A DNA stretch of 64,000 nucleotides from Pseudarthrobacter sp. NS4 (GTDB taxonomy: Bacteria; Actinomycetota; Actinomycetes; Actinomycetales; Micrococcaceae): contig NZ_CP103288.1 of NCBI RefSeq assembly GCF_024758005.1, positions 1,302,001-1,366,000 on the forward strand, written 5' to 3'. The notes below the pieces were generated by a model that made no database searches, had not been told where the DNA came from, and saw only the letters and a program-made list of their open reading frames with translations. Positions 34,191-43,616 of the stretch are shown in pieces; the stretch's first letter is position 1, and each line of letters opens with the position of its first letter. The position numbers were made by a program, and so were the translations under genes.

Positions 34191-35206
34191 GCCTCGCCAC
34201 CCTTCCCGCCACCACCCGTGAAATCCGGCTCGCCTCGCGTCCCGTTGGCCGTCCTTCCGATGAAAACTTCCGGCTCTCCGAGTCATCCCTGCCGGAACTG
34301 GGCGATGGCCAGATCCTGGTCAGGAACATCTTCGTCTCGGTGGATCCCTATATGCGCGGACGCATGAACGACGTCAAGTCCTATTCCGCCCCCTTTGCCC
34401 TGGATGAAGCGCTCGACGGCGGAGCAGTAGGTGAGGTGATAGCGTCCCGGTCCGCCGCACACCAGGAGGGGGACGTCGTTGTGCACTCCCTTGGCTGGCG
34501 GGAATACGCGGTACTGGATGGGGAGGCGGCCACTCCGGCGCGTACCGACCTGGCGCCTGCCTCAGCATTCCTGGGCGCCCTGGGCATGACAGGCCTCACG
34601 GCCTACGCCGGACTGCTCAAGGTTGCCGAATTTTCCCCCGGAGACGCCGTCTTCGTTTCCGGCGCGGCAGGTGCCGTTGGATCACTGGTGGGCCAGATCG
34701 CAAAGGCGATGGGCGCTTCGCGGGTCATCGGCTCGGCCGGCTCGCCCGCCAAGGTGGCCCGGCTGCTGGAACTCGGCTTCGACGCCGCCTTCGACTACCA
34801 CGACGGTCCGGTCCGGGAGCAGTTGGAAAAGGCAGCCGGCAATGCGGGCATCGACGTTTACTTCGACAACGTGGGCGGCGAACACCTCGAGGCGGCGCTG
34901 GCCGTGCTGAATGTTGGCGGCCGGGTGGCGATGTGCGGTGCCATTGCGCAATACAACTCCACCCAGCCCACGCCGGCGCCACGCAACCTCATGCAGGCTA
35001 TCGGCAAGCAGCTCACCCTCCGGGGATTCCTGGTGGGAGGCCAGCGCCAGCATGCGCGCGAGTTCGCGGAAAAGATGGCCGGCTGGCTCGCCGACGGGAC
35101 CGTCCGCTACGACGAAACGGTCGTGGACGGGCTGGAGAACGCCCCGCAGGCCTTCATGGACCTGCTGGACGGTGCAAATACGGGCAAAATGCTCGTCCGG
35201 CTTTAG
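34187..35206 (+). CDS. Zinc-free medium-chain NADP-dependent oxidoreductase (CurA/quinone-reductase-like)
   Basis: 339 residues, starting in a 4-base overlap with ohr. It has an MDR fold without zinc ligands: SVDPYMRGRMND, then the Rossmann motif VSGAAGAVGSLVGQIAKAMG and VDVYFDNVGGEHLEAAL. Close families reduce 2-alkenals, prostaglandins or curcumin with NADPH. Translational coupling with ohr suggests removal of lipid-peroxide aldehydes; this is an inference. Confidence 0.88.
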   Translation: MSLATLPATTREIRLASRPVGRPSDENFRLSESSLPELGDGQILVRNIFVSVDPYMRGRMNDVKSYSAPFALDEALDGGAVGEVIASRSAAHQEGDVVVHSLGWREYAVLDGEAATPARTDLAPASAFLGALGMTGLTAYAGLLKVAEFSPGDAVFVSGAAGAVGSLVGQIAKAMGASRVIGSAGSPAKVARLLELGFDAAFDYHDGPVREQLEKAAGNAGIDVYFDNVGGEHLEAALAVLNVGGRVAMCGAIAQYNSTQPTPAPRNLMQAIGKQLTLRGFLVGGQRQHAREFAEKMAGWLADGTVRYDETVVDGLENAPQAFMDLLDGANTGKMLVRL

Positions 35207-35230
35207 GCCCGGATACCAGCCGGACAGCCG

Positions 35231-35256
35231 GGGGTGCCGGAGCCGTGCGGCACCCC
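35231..35256 (+). terminator. Hairpin after the ohrR-ohr operon
   Basis: GGGGTGCCG pairs with CGGCACCCC around an 8-base loop, 25 bases after the oxidoreductase stop. There is no U-tract, so it is a weak or factor-assisted terminator. The stretch 35257-35462 to the next gene holds TAAAGT at 35331-35336 as a possible -10 and a leader of over 100 bases. Confidence 0.55.
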
Positions 35257-35462
35257 TACTGGTTGGTAACAACTTGTAAACAATCTCCGGGAACAGTCCT
35301 GCCGTGCTATTGGGACGTGGCGCAGGCCACTAAAGTAGGACGCATCAGTGCGCCCCCGGCGCAGTGCTGCGAGCCCTCAGTGACAACAGAATTTCAGTGC
35401 AGAAACGGACACTCATTGAATTCGAGCCGTAGCGCCACTCTCTTCATCCTGGAGGAATCTTG

Positions 35463-36569
35463 ATGACATCACTGCGTGCACACCTTAAGCGCGGTTCAGT
35501 TGCAGGCCTGGCTACGGTGGGTGCCACAGCGCTCGTACTGGCCGGTTGTGGCGCGCCCCCCGAAGCGGGAAGCAACTCGACAGCCGGAGCCAGCGACTAC
35601 ACCGGCTGCATCGTCTCCGACTCCGGTGGCTTCGATGACCAGTCCTTCAACCAGTCCTCCTACGAGGGCCTGAAGAAGGCAGAGGCTGACCTGGGTATCA
35701 AGGTCAACCAGGTCGAGTCCAAGACCAACAACGACTTCGCACCGAACCTCCGCGCCATGGTCACAGCAGGCTGCGACCTCACCGTCACGGTGGGCTTCCT
35801 GCTGGGCGACGCCACCAAGGCACAGGCGGAAGCCAACCCGGACAGCCACTTCGCGATTGTCGACTTCGCCTACGATCCACCCATCGCCAACGTCAAGCCG
35901 ATCATCTACGACACCGCGCAGGCAGCGTTCCTTGCCGGCTACCTTGCCGCCGGTACCACCAAGACCGGCACGGTCGCCACCTTCGGTGGCATGAACATAC
36001 CCACCGTGACCATCTTCATGGACGGCTACGCCGACGGCGTCAAGTACTACAACGAGCAGAAGGGCAAGGACGTCAAGCTCCTTGGCTGGAACAAGGACGC
36101 CCAGGACGGAACTTTCACCGGCGACTTCGAGAAGCAGGACGTGGGCAAGCAGGTCACCCAGAACTTCCTGGACCAGGGCGCCGACATTGTCATGCCCGTC
36201 GCCGGCCCTGTAGGCAAGGGCGCCGGGGCGGCGCTGAAAGATGCCAAAGCCGCCGGCAAGGACGTCAAGCTCATCTGGGTTGACTCCGACGGCTACCTCA
36301 CGGCTCCCGATTACAAGGACATCATGCTGTCCTCGGTCATGAAGCAGATGGGCGATGCCGTGGAAGCCGTGGTGAAGGACGACAAGGAAGGCAAGTTCGA
36401 CAACACCCCGTACGTGGGCACCCTGGCCAACGACGGCGTGCAGCTGGCTCCCTTCCACGACCTCGATTCACAGGTCCCCGCCGAGCTGAAGTCCGAGCTG
36501 GAGCAGATCGAGAAGGACATCGTGGACGGCAAACTGAAGGTTGAGTCCAAGGCAAGCCCGAAGGCCTGA
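35463..36569 (+). CDS. BMP-family nucleoside ABC transporter substrate-binding lipoprotein
   Basis: 368 residues from ATG at 35463, with GGAGG 7 bases upstream. The lipobox is VLAGC with Cys29. The Med/BMP domain includes CIVSDSGGFDDQSFNQSSYE, the classic PnrA/BmpA opening, and GYADGVKYYNEQKGKDV. PnrA-type proteins bind purine nucleosides. The downstream ATPase, permeases, cdd and deoA match this role. A strong hairpin with a U-tract follows, so this gene is probably made in excess of the rest. Confidence 0.9.
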   Translation: MTSLRAHLKRGSVAGLATVGATALVLAGCGAPPEAGSNSTAGASDYTGCIVSDSGGFDDQSFNQSSYEGLKKAEADLGIKVNQVESKTNNDFAPNLRAMVTAGCDLTVTVGFLLGDATKAQAEANPDSHFAIVDFAYDPPIANVKPIIYDTAQAAFLAGYLAAGTTKTGTVATFGGMNIPTVTIFMDGYADGVKYYNEQKGKDVKLLGWNKDAQDGTFTGDFEKQDVGKQVTQNFLDQGADIVMPVAGPVGKGAGAALKDAKAAGKDVKLIWVDSDGYLTAPDYKDIMLSSVMKQMGDAVEAVVKDDKEGKFDNTPYVGTLANDGVQLAPFHDLDSQVPAELKSELEQIEKDIVDGKLKVESKASPKA

Positions 36570-36581
36570 TCCGCACCTGTT

Positions 36582-36624
36582 GCGCCACCGCCCGGCTGGT
36601 CGATGACCCGCCGGGCGGTGGCGC
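36582..36624 (+). terminator. Intra-operon terminator/attenuator after the BMP gene
   Basis: A 14-bp perfect stem (GCGCCACCGCCCGG with CCGGGCGGTGGCGC) and a 15-base loop, followed directly by TTTTTGTT. It lies 12 bases past the BMP stop. Partial read-through would give high lipoprotein and lower ATPase/permease levels. TAGGCT at 36681-36686 may be a secondary promoter for the ATPase gene. Confidence 0.88.
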
Positions 36625-36747
36625 TTTTTGTTGACCCCCATTTGCGGGCACCCGCCCGCTCATCCTCCGACTGCAACCACTAGGCTGGTGCTGCAGCCAC
36701 ATATCCCGTCCGGTGGATCACTGGACGCTTCGAGATTGGTCAGAGTT

Positions 36748-38322
36748 TTGAAACTTGAACTCAGAGGGATCACTAAACGCTTTGGCACCCTGCTCGCCAA
36801 CGACCACATCGACGTGGTGGTTGAACCCGGACAAATCCACTGTCTGCTGGGCGAAAACGGGGCCGGCAAGTCCACCCTCATGAACGTGCTGTACGGGCTT
36901 TATGAGCCCTCCGAAGGCGAAATCCTCATCGATGACAAACCCGTGTCCTTCCGCGGTCCGGGTGACGCCATGGCCGCCGGGATCGGCATGGTGCACCAGC
37001 ACTTCATGCTGGTTCCCGTGTTCACCGTCGCCGAAAACGTGGCGCTGGGTGCCGAACCCACCAAAGCGGCAGGCTTCCTTCACCTGGACGACACACGCCG
37101 CCGGATCAAGGAAATCTCGGACCAGTACGGGTTCGACGTGGACCCTGACGCGTTGGTGGAGGACCTGCCCGTAGGCGTGCAGCAGAGGGTGGAAATCATC
37201 AAGGCCCTGGTCCGCAACGCCAAGGTCCTGATCCTGGATGAACCGACAGCCGTGCTGACTCCGCAGGAAACCGATGAGCTCCTGGACATCATGCGCCAGC
37301 TCAAGTCCAGCGGAACCTCGATCGTCTTCATCTCCCACAAACTGCGGGAAGTGAAGGAAGTCTCCGATACCATCACCGTCATCAGGCGGGGAAAGGTAGT
37401 GGGGTCCGCCGATCCCTCCACTCCCACCACCGAACTTGCCTCCATGATGGTGGGCCGCGCCGTGAGCCTGAACCTGGACAAGGAGCCGGCCAAACCGCAG
37501 GAAAAAACCTTCGAGGTCCGGGACCTGACCGTCATCGCACCCAACGGCCAGCACGTGGTGGACGGACTTAGCTTCGACATCGCACGCGGTGAGATCCTGG
37601 CCATCGCCGGTGTCCAGGGCAACGGCCAGACCGAACTCACGGAAGCCATCCTGGGACTACAGCAGCGGGTGTCCGGTTCCGTCACGCTGGACGGGAAGGA
37701 ACTCCTGGGCCGCTCCGTCAAGGACGTCCTCCGGGCCGGCGTCGGATTTGTTCCCGAAGACCGCAAGGTGGACGGCCTGGTGGGCACCTTCTCCGTGGCG
37801 GAAAACCTGGTCCTGGACCTCTACGACAAGCCGCCGTTCGCCAGGGGAATCAGCATGAGCCCGGCAAAAATTCTGGAGAACGCAAACGCGCGCATCGGTG
37901 AGTTCGACGTACGGACCCCCTCCGCGGCCGCGGCCGCCGGTACCCTGTCCGGCGGCAACCAGCAAAAGGTGGTGATGGCGCGTGAACTCTCCCGCCCCCT
38001 GCGGCTGTTCATCGCTTCCCAGCCCACCCGGGGCGTGGACGTGGGATCCATCGAATTCCTCCACCGACGGATCGTGGAGGAGCGTGACAAGGGCACACCC
38101 GTCATGATCATCTCCACCGAACTGGACGAGGTGATGGAACTCGCCGACCGCATCGCAGTGCTCTACAAGGGCAAGCTGGTGGGCATTGTTCCCGCAGGCA
38201 CCAGCCGCGACACCCTGGGCCTGATGATGGCCGGTATTCCGCCGAAGGAACACGCGCACACCGCCCAGGCCGGCACCCGCCCCGCCTCCACCCCCGACGC
38301 CGAGGGAGACGACCATGTCTGA
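36748..38322 (+). CDS. Nucleoside ABC transporter ATP-binding protein (double NBD)
   Basis: 524 residues from TTG at 36748, which gives MKLELRGITKRFG; the start has only a weak Shine-Dalgarno and upstream alternatives cannot be ruled out. NBD1 has GENGAGKST (35-43) and [14 protein letters not shown]2 has the modified P-loop GVQGNGQTEL and LSGGNQQKV with ASQPTRGVDVG in place of a normal Walker B. This is the NupA/YufO type that serves BMP lipoproteins. The stop overlaps the first permease. Confidence 0.9.
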   Translation: MKLELRGITKRFGTLLANDHIDVVVEPGQIHCLLGENGAGKSTLMNVLYGLYEPSEGEILIDDKPVSFRGPGDAMAAGIGMVHQHFMLVPVFTVAENVALGAEPTKAAGFLHLDDTRRRIKEISDQYGFDVDPDALVEDLPVGVQQRVEIIKALVRNAKVLILDEPTAVLTPQETDELLDIMRQLKSSGTSIVFISHKLREVKEVSDTITVIRRGKVVGSADPSTPTTELASMMVGRAVSLNLDKEPAKPQEKTFEVRDLTVIAPNGQHVVDGLSFDIARGEILAIAGVQGNGQTELTEAILGLQQRVSGSVTLDGKELLGRSVKDVLRAGVGFVPEDRKVDGLVGTFSVAENLVLDLYDKPPFARGISMSPAKILENANARIGEFDVRTPSAAAAAGTLSGGNQQKVVMARELSRPLRLFIASQPTRGVDVGSIEFLHRRIVEERDKGTPVMIISTELDEVMELADRIAVLYKGKLVGIVPAGTSRDTLGLMMAGIPPKEHAHTAQAGTRPASTPDAEGDDHV

Positions 38323-39718
38323 CAAGCATCCCCCCAAGCACACGGCCGGCGAGCAGCACGGCGGAGAGCACCACAGAAAGCAGCACACCGGAACTTCGCA
38401 CCATCCGGGCCCTGCTGAGGAGGAAACAACCGCCGCCGTCGCCGTTGATACAGCGGGCGGTGCCATGGAACCGTCCGCCGTGCCTGCCACGGCCCAAAGC
38501 GGGCAGCTTCCGGGAGGTCCGGACACCGTGCTCCGCAGGATCTTTGCCGGGAGCGGCATGGTCTCGGTCCTGGCGGTCCTGCTGGCGCTCATCATCGGCG
38601 GCCTGCTGATTGCGAGCACGGACAAACAGGTGGCGGCCACCTCCTCGTACTTCCTCGCCCGTCCCACCGACTTCCTCGCAGCGGCCTGGAATGCGGCCAC
38701 GCGCTCCTACATCGCACTGTTCCAGGGCTCGGTATTCAACCCCCGCGGCAACAGCGTGGCGGCCCAGATCGCGCCCTTCATGGAGACGCTGACCATCGCT
38801 ACCCCGCTGATCACGGCAGGCCTGGGTGTCGCGCTGGCATTCCGCGCCGGCCTCTTCAACATCGGCGCCCAGGGCCAGATCATCATGGCCGGCATCCTGG
38901 CGGCCTGGGTGGGCTTCGCGCTGCATCTGCCGCTGGGCCTGCACCTGCTGCTGGTCCTGGTGGCCGGTATCATCGGCGGTGCCCTGTGGGGCGGTCTGGT
39001 GGGTGTGCTCAAAGCCCGCACGGGAGCCCATGAAGTCATCCTCACCATCATGTTCAACTACATCGCGCTGTACTTCCTGCGGTACCTGCTCAACACGCCG
39101 GCCTTCCAGCGGCCGGGGGAGTCGAACCCGATCTCGCCAATCCTCGACCCAACCGCCGTATACCCGCAGATCTTTGGCAGCCAATACAGGCTCCACCTGG
39201 GCTTTATCCTGGCCATCGGAGCCACGGTCCTGGTCTGGTGGCTCCTGAACCGCTCCACCCTCGGTTTCGAATTCCGGGCCGTCGGCGCCAATCCCAAGGC
39301 AGCCCAGACCGCCGGCATCAACGTCTCCCGCTCCACCATCCTGGTGATGGCCATAGCAGGCGCACTGGCCGGAATGTCAGGCGTGGCGCAGGTGGCCGGG
39401 ACAGAGAAGGTCCTCACCGACGGCGTAGCCGCCACCTACGGTTTTGACGCCATTACCGTTGCGCTGCTGGGACGTTCGACGCCGTGGGGCACGTTTGCCG
39501 CGGGCCTCCTGTTCGGCGCCTTCCGCGCCGGAGCAGTCCAGATGCAGATCCAGACCGGAACCCCGATCGACATCGTCATGGTGGTCCAGTCACTGATCGT
39601 CCTCTTCATCGCGGCACCGCCACTGGTCCGCGCCGTCTTCGGGCTGAACCCGCGGCGCAGGAAGCCCGCCCGCGCCGCCAAGTCCCGGCAGGCAGCCCCT
39701 ACCGGAGGTGCAGCATGA
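38315..39718 (+). CDS. Nucleoside ABC transporter permease 1, with His-rich N-terminal tail
   Basis: 467 residues, overlapping the ATPase by 8 bases. The first 80 residues are polar and His-rich (HTAGEQHGGEHHRKQHTG, SHHPGPAEEE), unlike ordinary NupP/YufP permeases. About ten membrane helices follow, with GLFNIGAQGQIIMAGILAAW and GAHEVILTIMFNYIAL typical of this family. The tail is Arg/Lys/Ala-rich. It forms half of the channel with the next gene. Confidence 0.9.
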   Translation: MSDKHPPKHTAGEQHGGEHHRKQHTGTSHHPGPAEEETTAAVAVDTAGGAMEPSAVPATAQSGQLPGGPDTVLRRIFAGSGMVSVLAVLLALIIGGLLIASTDKQVAATSSYFLARPTDFLAAAWNAATRSYIALFQGSVFNPRGNSVAAQIAPFMETLTIATPLITAGLGVALAFRAGLFNIGAQGQIIMAGILAAWVGFALHLPLGLHLLLVLVAGIIGGALWGGLVGVLKARTGAHEVILTIMFNYIALYFLRYLLNTPAFQRPGESNPISPILDPTAVYPQIFGSQYRLHLGFILAIGATVLVWWLLNRSTLGFEFRAVGANPKAAQTAGINVSRSTILVMAIAGALAGMSGVAQVAGTEKVLTDGVAATYGFDAITVALLGRSTPWGTFAAGLLFGAFRAGAVQMQIQTGTPIDIVMVVQSLIVLFIAAPPLVRAVFGLNPRRRKPARAAKSRQAAPTGGAA

Positions 39719-41040
39719 GCACAACAGTTTCGTCCCCCCGGCCGGGAACTCCGCAGCCGGACGACACAGGAACGGACGCCGGTGCCCTCACCATGTCCGC
39801 CAAACCAGTGAGCTGGAAGAAGCCGGTACTGCTCACGGCCTTCGGGCTGATTGCCTTGGTTTTCTTCGGGCTCCTGGCCCCCAACCAGACCGCAAGCTTC
39901 GGTATCTCCACCGGCAGCGACTTTTTCCAGCTGCCCGTCCTGGCGGTGAACGCCGTTGCCGGCGGCATCGTGCTGTCCGTCCTGTTGCTGGGGCTTGCCG
40001 CCTACGCCGTTTACCTCAAAACCAAAGGCCGTCCAGCCCCCGGCTGGCTGACCGTGGCCTTTATCGTCCTGTTCGTGGCCGCCTTCCTGATCTGGGTGGT
40101 GGGCGGTGCCCGGACCCCCAGCATCTCCCTGGCCGGCCTCATCGCCGGTTCCGTTACCCTGGCCGTCCCGCTGGTGTTCGGGTCGCTGTCCGGCGTCCTG
40201 TGCGAACGGGTGGGCGTGGTCAACATCGCCATCGAGGGCCAGCTGCTGGGCGGCGCCTTTACCGCAGCGATTGTGGCCAGCATGACGCAGAACCCCTTCA
40301 TCGGGCTCCTGGCCGCCGCCGTGGCCGGCGCAATGGTGTCGATGGTGCTGGCGCTGTTCAGCATCAAGTACCTGGTCAACCAGATCATCGTCGGCGTCGT
40401 CCTGAACGTGCTCGTTTCCGGCGTCACCGGCTTCCTGTTCAGCACTGTGATGCAGGCCAACAAGGCACAGTTCAACTCGCCCCCCGGGCTGGACATCATC
40501 GAGATTCCTGTCCTGTCCGGCATCCCGATCATCGGGCCTATCCTGTTCAGGCAGTCGCTGGTGGGCTATCTGATGTACGTCGCGGTCCTTGTGGTCTGGG
40601 TGGGCCTGTTCAAGACACGGTGGGGCCTCCGGGTCCGTGCTGTGGGGGAGCACCCGCAGGCTGCGGACACCCTGGGCATCAACGTGAACGCCACCCGGTT
40701 CTGGAATGTCACGCTGGGCGGAGCCGTGGCCGGAATTGGCGGCTCGTTCTTCACCCTGGTGGCCATCGACAGCTTTACCAAGGAGATCTCCGGCGGCCGC
40801 GGGTTCATCGCCCTGGCAGCCCTGATCTTCGGCCGCTGGAACCCGATTGGAGCCTTCTTCGCAGCACTCCTCTTCGGCTTTGCCGACAACCTGCAGAGCA
40901 TCGTCACCATCATCGGGACACCCGTGCCCAGCCAGTTCATGGCCATGCTGCCGTACCTGGTGACCGTCCTCGCCGTGGCGGGGCTGGTGGGCAGATCCCG
41001 CGGACCCGCAGCCAGCGGCATACCGTACGTCAAGGGTTGA
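39715..41040 (+). CDS. Nucleoside ABC transporter permease 2
   Basis: 441 residues from ATG at 39715, overlapping the first permease stop as ATGA. The N-terminal 35 residues are polar, then about ten helices follow. ERVGVVNIAIEGQLLGGAFT and KYLVNQIIVGVVLNVLVSG match YufQ/NupQ-like permeases. The second half of the import channel for nucleosides. Confidence 0.9.
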   Translation: MSTTVSSPRPGTPQPDDTGTDAGALTMSAKPVSWKKPVLLTAFGLIALVFFGLLAPNQTASFGISTGSDFFQLPVLAVNAVAGGIVLSVLLLGLAAYAVYLKTKGRPAPGWLTVAFIVLFVAAFLIWVVGGARTPSISLAGLIAGSVTLAVPLVFGSLSGVLCERVGVVNIAIEGQLLGGAFTAAIVASMTQNPFIGLLAAAVAGAMVSMVLALFSIKYLVNQIIVGVVLNVLVSGVTGFLFSTVMQANKAQFNSPPGLDIIEIPVLSGIPIIGPILFRQSLVGYLMYVAVLVVWVGLFKTRWGLRVRAVGEHPQAADTLGINVNATRFWNVTLGGAVAGIGGSFFTLVAIDSFTKEISGGRGFIALAALIFGRWNPIGAFFAALLFGFADNLQSIVTIIGTPVPSQFMAMLPYLVTVLAVAGLVGRSRGPAASGIPYVKG

Positions 41041-41045
41041 CGGCC

Positions 41046-41453
41046 GTGGAACCCGCAACCACGGTGGATTGGCAGGCCCTGGAGGCGGCCGCCGTCGCAG
41101 CCATGCAGAAGGCCTACGCTCCCTATTCAAAGTTTCCGGTGGGGGCCGCGGCCCTCACCGGGGACGGCAGGATTGTCAGCGGCTGCAACGTGGAGAACGC
41201 CAGCTACGGCTTGACCCTCTGCGCCGAATGCGCCCTGGTGGGCAACCTGCAGATGACCGGCGGCGGGCTGCTGCGCGCCTTTTACTGTGTGGACGGAAGC
41301 GGCAACATCCTCATGCCCTGCGGCCGCTGCCGCCAACTGCTGTACGAATTCCGCGCTCCCGGCATGGAACTCATGACCACCCGGGGCATCAAGACCATGG
41401 ACCAGGTACTGCCTGATGCCTTCGGTCCCGAACACTTGGAGGAAACCCGGTGA
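41046..41453 (+). CDS. cdd: Cytidine deaminase
   Basis: 135 residues from GTG at 41046 (AAGGG 9 bases upstream); TTG at 41037 is an alternative that overlaps the permease stop. Zinc and catalytic residues are visible: C59-A-E61 in LTLCAECALVGN and C92/C95 in PCGRCRQLLYEF. YSKFPVGAAAL and CNVENASYG bind the nucleoside. It turns cytidine and deoxycytidine into uridine and deoxyuridine. Overlaps deoA by 4 bases. Confidence 0.95.
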   Translation: MEPATTVDWQALEAAAVAAMQKAYAPYSKFPVGAAALTGDGRIVSGCNVENASYGLTLCAECALVGNLQMTGGGLLRAFYCVDGSGNILMPCGRCRQLLYEFRAPGMELMTTRGIKTMDQVLPDAFGPEHLEETR

Positions 41454-42766
41454 AAGACAACAAAGCCGAAGCCTTCGACGCGGTGGACATCATCCGCGTC
41501 AAGCGCGACAAGGGCACCTTGAGCCCGGAACAGATCGACTGGACCATCGACGCCTACACCCGGGGCGCCATTGCGGACGAGCAGATGGCCGCCCTCAACA
41601 TGGCCATCCTGCTCAACGGCATGAACCACGCCGAAATCGCCCGATGGACGGCCGCAATGATCGCCTCCGGCGAGACCATGGACTTTTCCAGCCTTCGCAG
41701 GCAGGACGGCGGCCTGAAGTACACCTCGGACAAACACTCCACAGGTGGCGTGGGGGACAAGATCACCCTGCCGCTGGCCCCGCTGGTGGCGGTGTTCGGC
41801 GTCGCTGTCCCGCAGCTCTCCGGCCGGGGCCTGGGGCACACCGGCGGCACCCTGGACAAGCTGGAGTCCATTCCGGGCTGGCGCGCCTCCCTCAGCAATG
41901 CGGAGATGCTTGCCCAGCTCCAGGACATCGGGGCAGTCATCTGCGCCGCAGGGGCAGGCCTGGCACCCGCCGACAAGAAGCTGTACGCACTGCGTGACGT
42001 CACCGGAACCGTCGAAGCCATCCCGCTGATTGCCTCATCCATCATGAGCAAGAAGATCGCTGAAGGCACCGGCTCCCTGGTCCTGGACGTCAAGGTGGGC
42101 AGCGGAGCCTTCATGAAGGACGAGGCCTCGGCCCGGGAGCTCGCCGAGACCATGGTGGCACTGGGCAAGGACGCGGGCGTGAACACTGTAGCCCTGCTCA
42201 CCAACATGAACACCCCGCTGGGGCTCACGGCCGGCAACGCCATTGAGGTGGAGGAATCCGTCGAGGTACTGGCCGGCGGCGGGCCCTCCGACGTTGTGGA
42301 ACTGACCGTCCGGCTTGCGGAGGAGATGCTCGCCTGTGCGGGAGTCCACGACGCCGATCCCGCGGCCGCGCTGAAGGACGGCCGGGCCATGGACGTGTGG
42401 AACAGGATGATCGGGGCCCAGGGCGGCGATCCCCGCGCGCAGTTGCCGGTGGCCAGGGAATCCGACGTCGTCTACGCACCGGCGGACGGGGTGCTCGTGG
42501 AGCTTGACGCACTGGCGGTGGGTGTGGCCGCGTGGCGGCTGGGAGCAGGCCGCGCCCGTAAGGAGGATGCTGTACAGGCAGGGGCCGGTGTCCGGATGCA
42601 CGCAAAACCCGGCGCGGTGGTCCGGGCAGGAGAGCCGCTGATGACCCTGCTCACCGATACCCCTGAACGGTTCGCACGGGCCAGGGAAGCGCTGGAACAC
42701 GCAGTTGTCATCGCACCAGAAGGATCGAGGCCGGCGCAGCGCCTGATCATGGACCGAATAGCATAG
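41450..42766 (+). CDS. deoA: Pyrimidine-nucleoside / thymidine phosphorylase
   Basis: 438 residues from GTG at 41450. The NP-II family signature SGRGLGHTGGTLDKLES and the phosphate-binding KHSTGGVGDKITLPL are present. It splits thymidine, deoxyuridine or uridine into base and sugar-1-phosphate. The position after cdd makes a direct route from imported cytidine to uracil. Confidence 0.95.
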   Translation: MKDNKAEAFDAVDIIRVKRDKGTLSPEQIDWTIDAYTRGAIADEQMAALNMAILLNGMNHAEIARWTAAMIASGETMDFSSLRRQDGGLKYTSDKHSTGGVGDKITLPLAPLVAVFGVAVPQLSGRGLGHTGGTLDKLESIPGWRASLSNAEMLAQLQDIGAVICAAGAGLAPADKKLYALRDVTGTVEAIPLIASSIMSKKIAEGTGSLVLDVKVGSGAFMKDEASARELAETMVALGKDAGVNTVALLTNMNTPLGLTAGNAIEVEESVEVLAGGGPSDVVELTVRLAEEMLACAGVHDADPAAALKDGRAMDVWNRMIGAQGGDPRAQLPVARESDVVYAPADGVLVELDALAVGVAAWRLGAGRARKEDAVQAGAGVRMHAKPGAVVRAGEPLMTLLTDTPERFARAREALEHAVVIAPEGSRPAQRLIMDRIA

Positions 42767-42772
42767 GGACTC

Positions 42773-43402
42773 ATGCAGGCCATCAATGACTTCATTCTCG
42801 CCGCAGCCGGGCAACCCTGGGTGCTTGTCCTGGTGCTGGCGTGCTGCATCATCGATGGATTTTTCCCGCCCATTCCCAGCGAGTCCGTGGTGGTGGGACT
42901 GGCAGCGGTGGCAGCAACAGCGGACGTCCCCAACCCCTGGGTCCTGATGCTGGTGGCTGCCCTGGGTGCCTTCTCCGGAGACAACATCGCCTATCTGATC
43001 GGACGCAGGGTAGGAACCACCAGATGGTCCTGGATGCGCGTACCCCGCATGCAGAGCGCTTTCCGGTGGGCCGGCGGGGAGCTGCGCAAACGCCCGGCCT
43101 CATTGATCCTCGTGGCCAGGTTCGTGCCGATCGGCCGCGTCGCAGTCAACCTCACCGCGGGCGTGACGCGTTACCACCACCTGCGTTTCGTCGGCCTGAC
43201 TGCACTCTCGGCCGTCCTATGGGGCGCCTACTCTGTGGGCATCGGGCTGTTCTTTGGGCAGTGGTTCGAGGAGAATCACCTGCTCGGAGCGGCCATCGCC
43301 ATTGTGTGCGCCGTGGCGCTCGGCATCGTTGTGGACGTCGTGATCAACCGCATCCGGCGCAAAACCCCCGTCGTGGAACGCATGCGGGAACCTGAAGCCT
43401 GA
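42773..43402 (+). CDS. DedA-family membrane protein (first of two)
   Basis: 209 residues, six bases after deoA. The SNARE-associated/DedA domain has FFPPIPSESVVVGLAAVA, GAFSGDNIAYLIGRRVG and the F-x2-R-x2-P-x-G-R motif in LVARFVPIGRVAVNLTAG. DedA proteins help move polyprenyl phosphates or lipids between leaflets and support envelope homeostasis. Four to five membrane segments are predicted. Its place at the end of a nucleoside operon looks incidental. Confidence 0.88.
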   Translation: MQAINDFILAAAGQPWVLVLVLACCIIDGFFPPIPSESVVVGLAAVAATADVPNPWVLMLVAALGAFSGDNIAYLIGRRVGTTRWSWMRVPRMQSAFRWAGGELRKRPASLILVARFVPIGRVAVNLTAGVTRYHHLRFVGLTALSAVLWGAYSVGIGLFFGQWFEENHLLGAAIAIVCAVALGIVVDVVINRIRRKTPVVERMREPEA

Positions 43403-43616
43403 CCCGGGCGGGTTTCAGCCCCCGGGAGGAGGGCGGAAGGCCCGAATATCACCCGCACGGACGACGACCCGGCGACGCCCGCAAGGATACCGTGAGGAAG
43501 GTGTTCCCGGGGCCGGGGCGTAGCGAACGACACCCTGGCCATGGGACACTTAGGAACGATTTCCGCTACGGCAGCGCCGCTTTGGCCGCGTCTTTTTTGT
43601 CTAGGAGCAAGACCGC

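Noticed and set aside
39436..41130. Minus-strand 564-codon frame opposite the nucleoside permeases
   Set aside because: Antisense shadow with no membrane segments or motifs.
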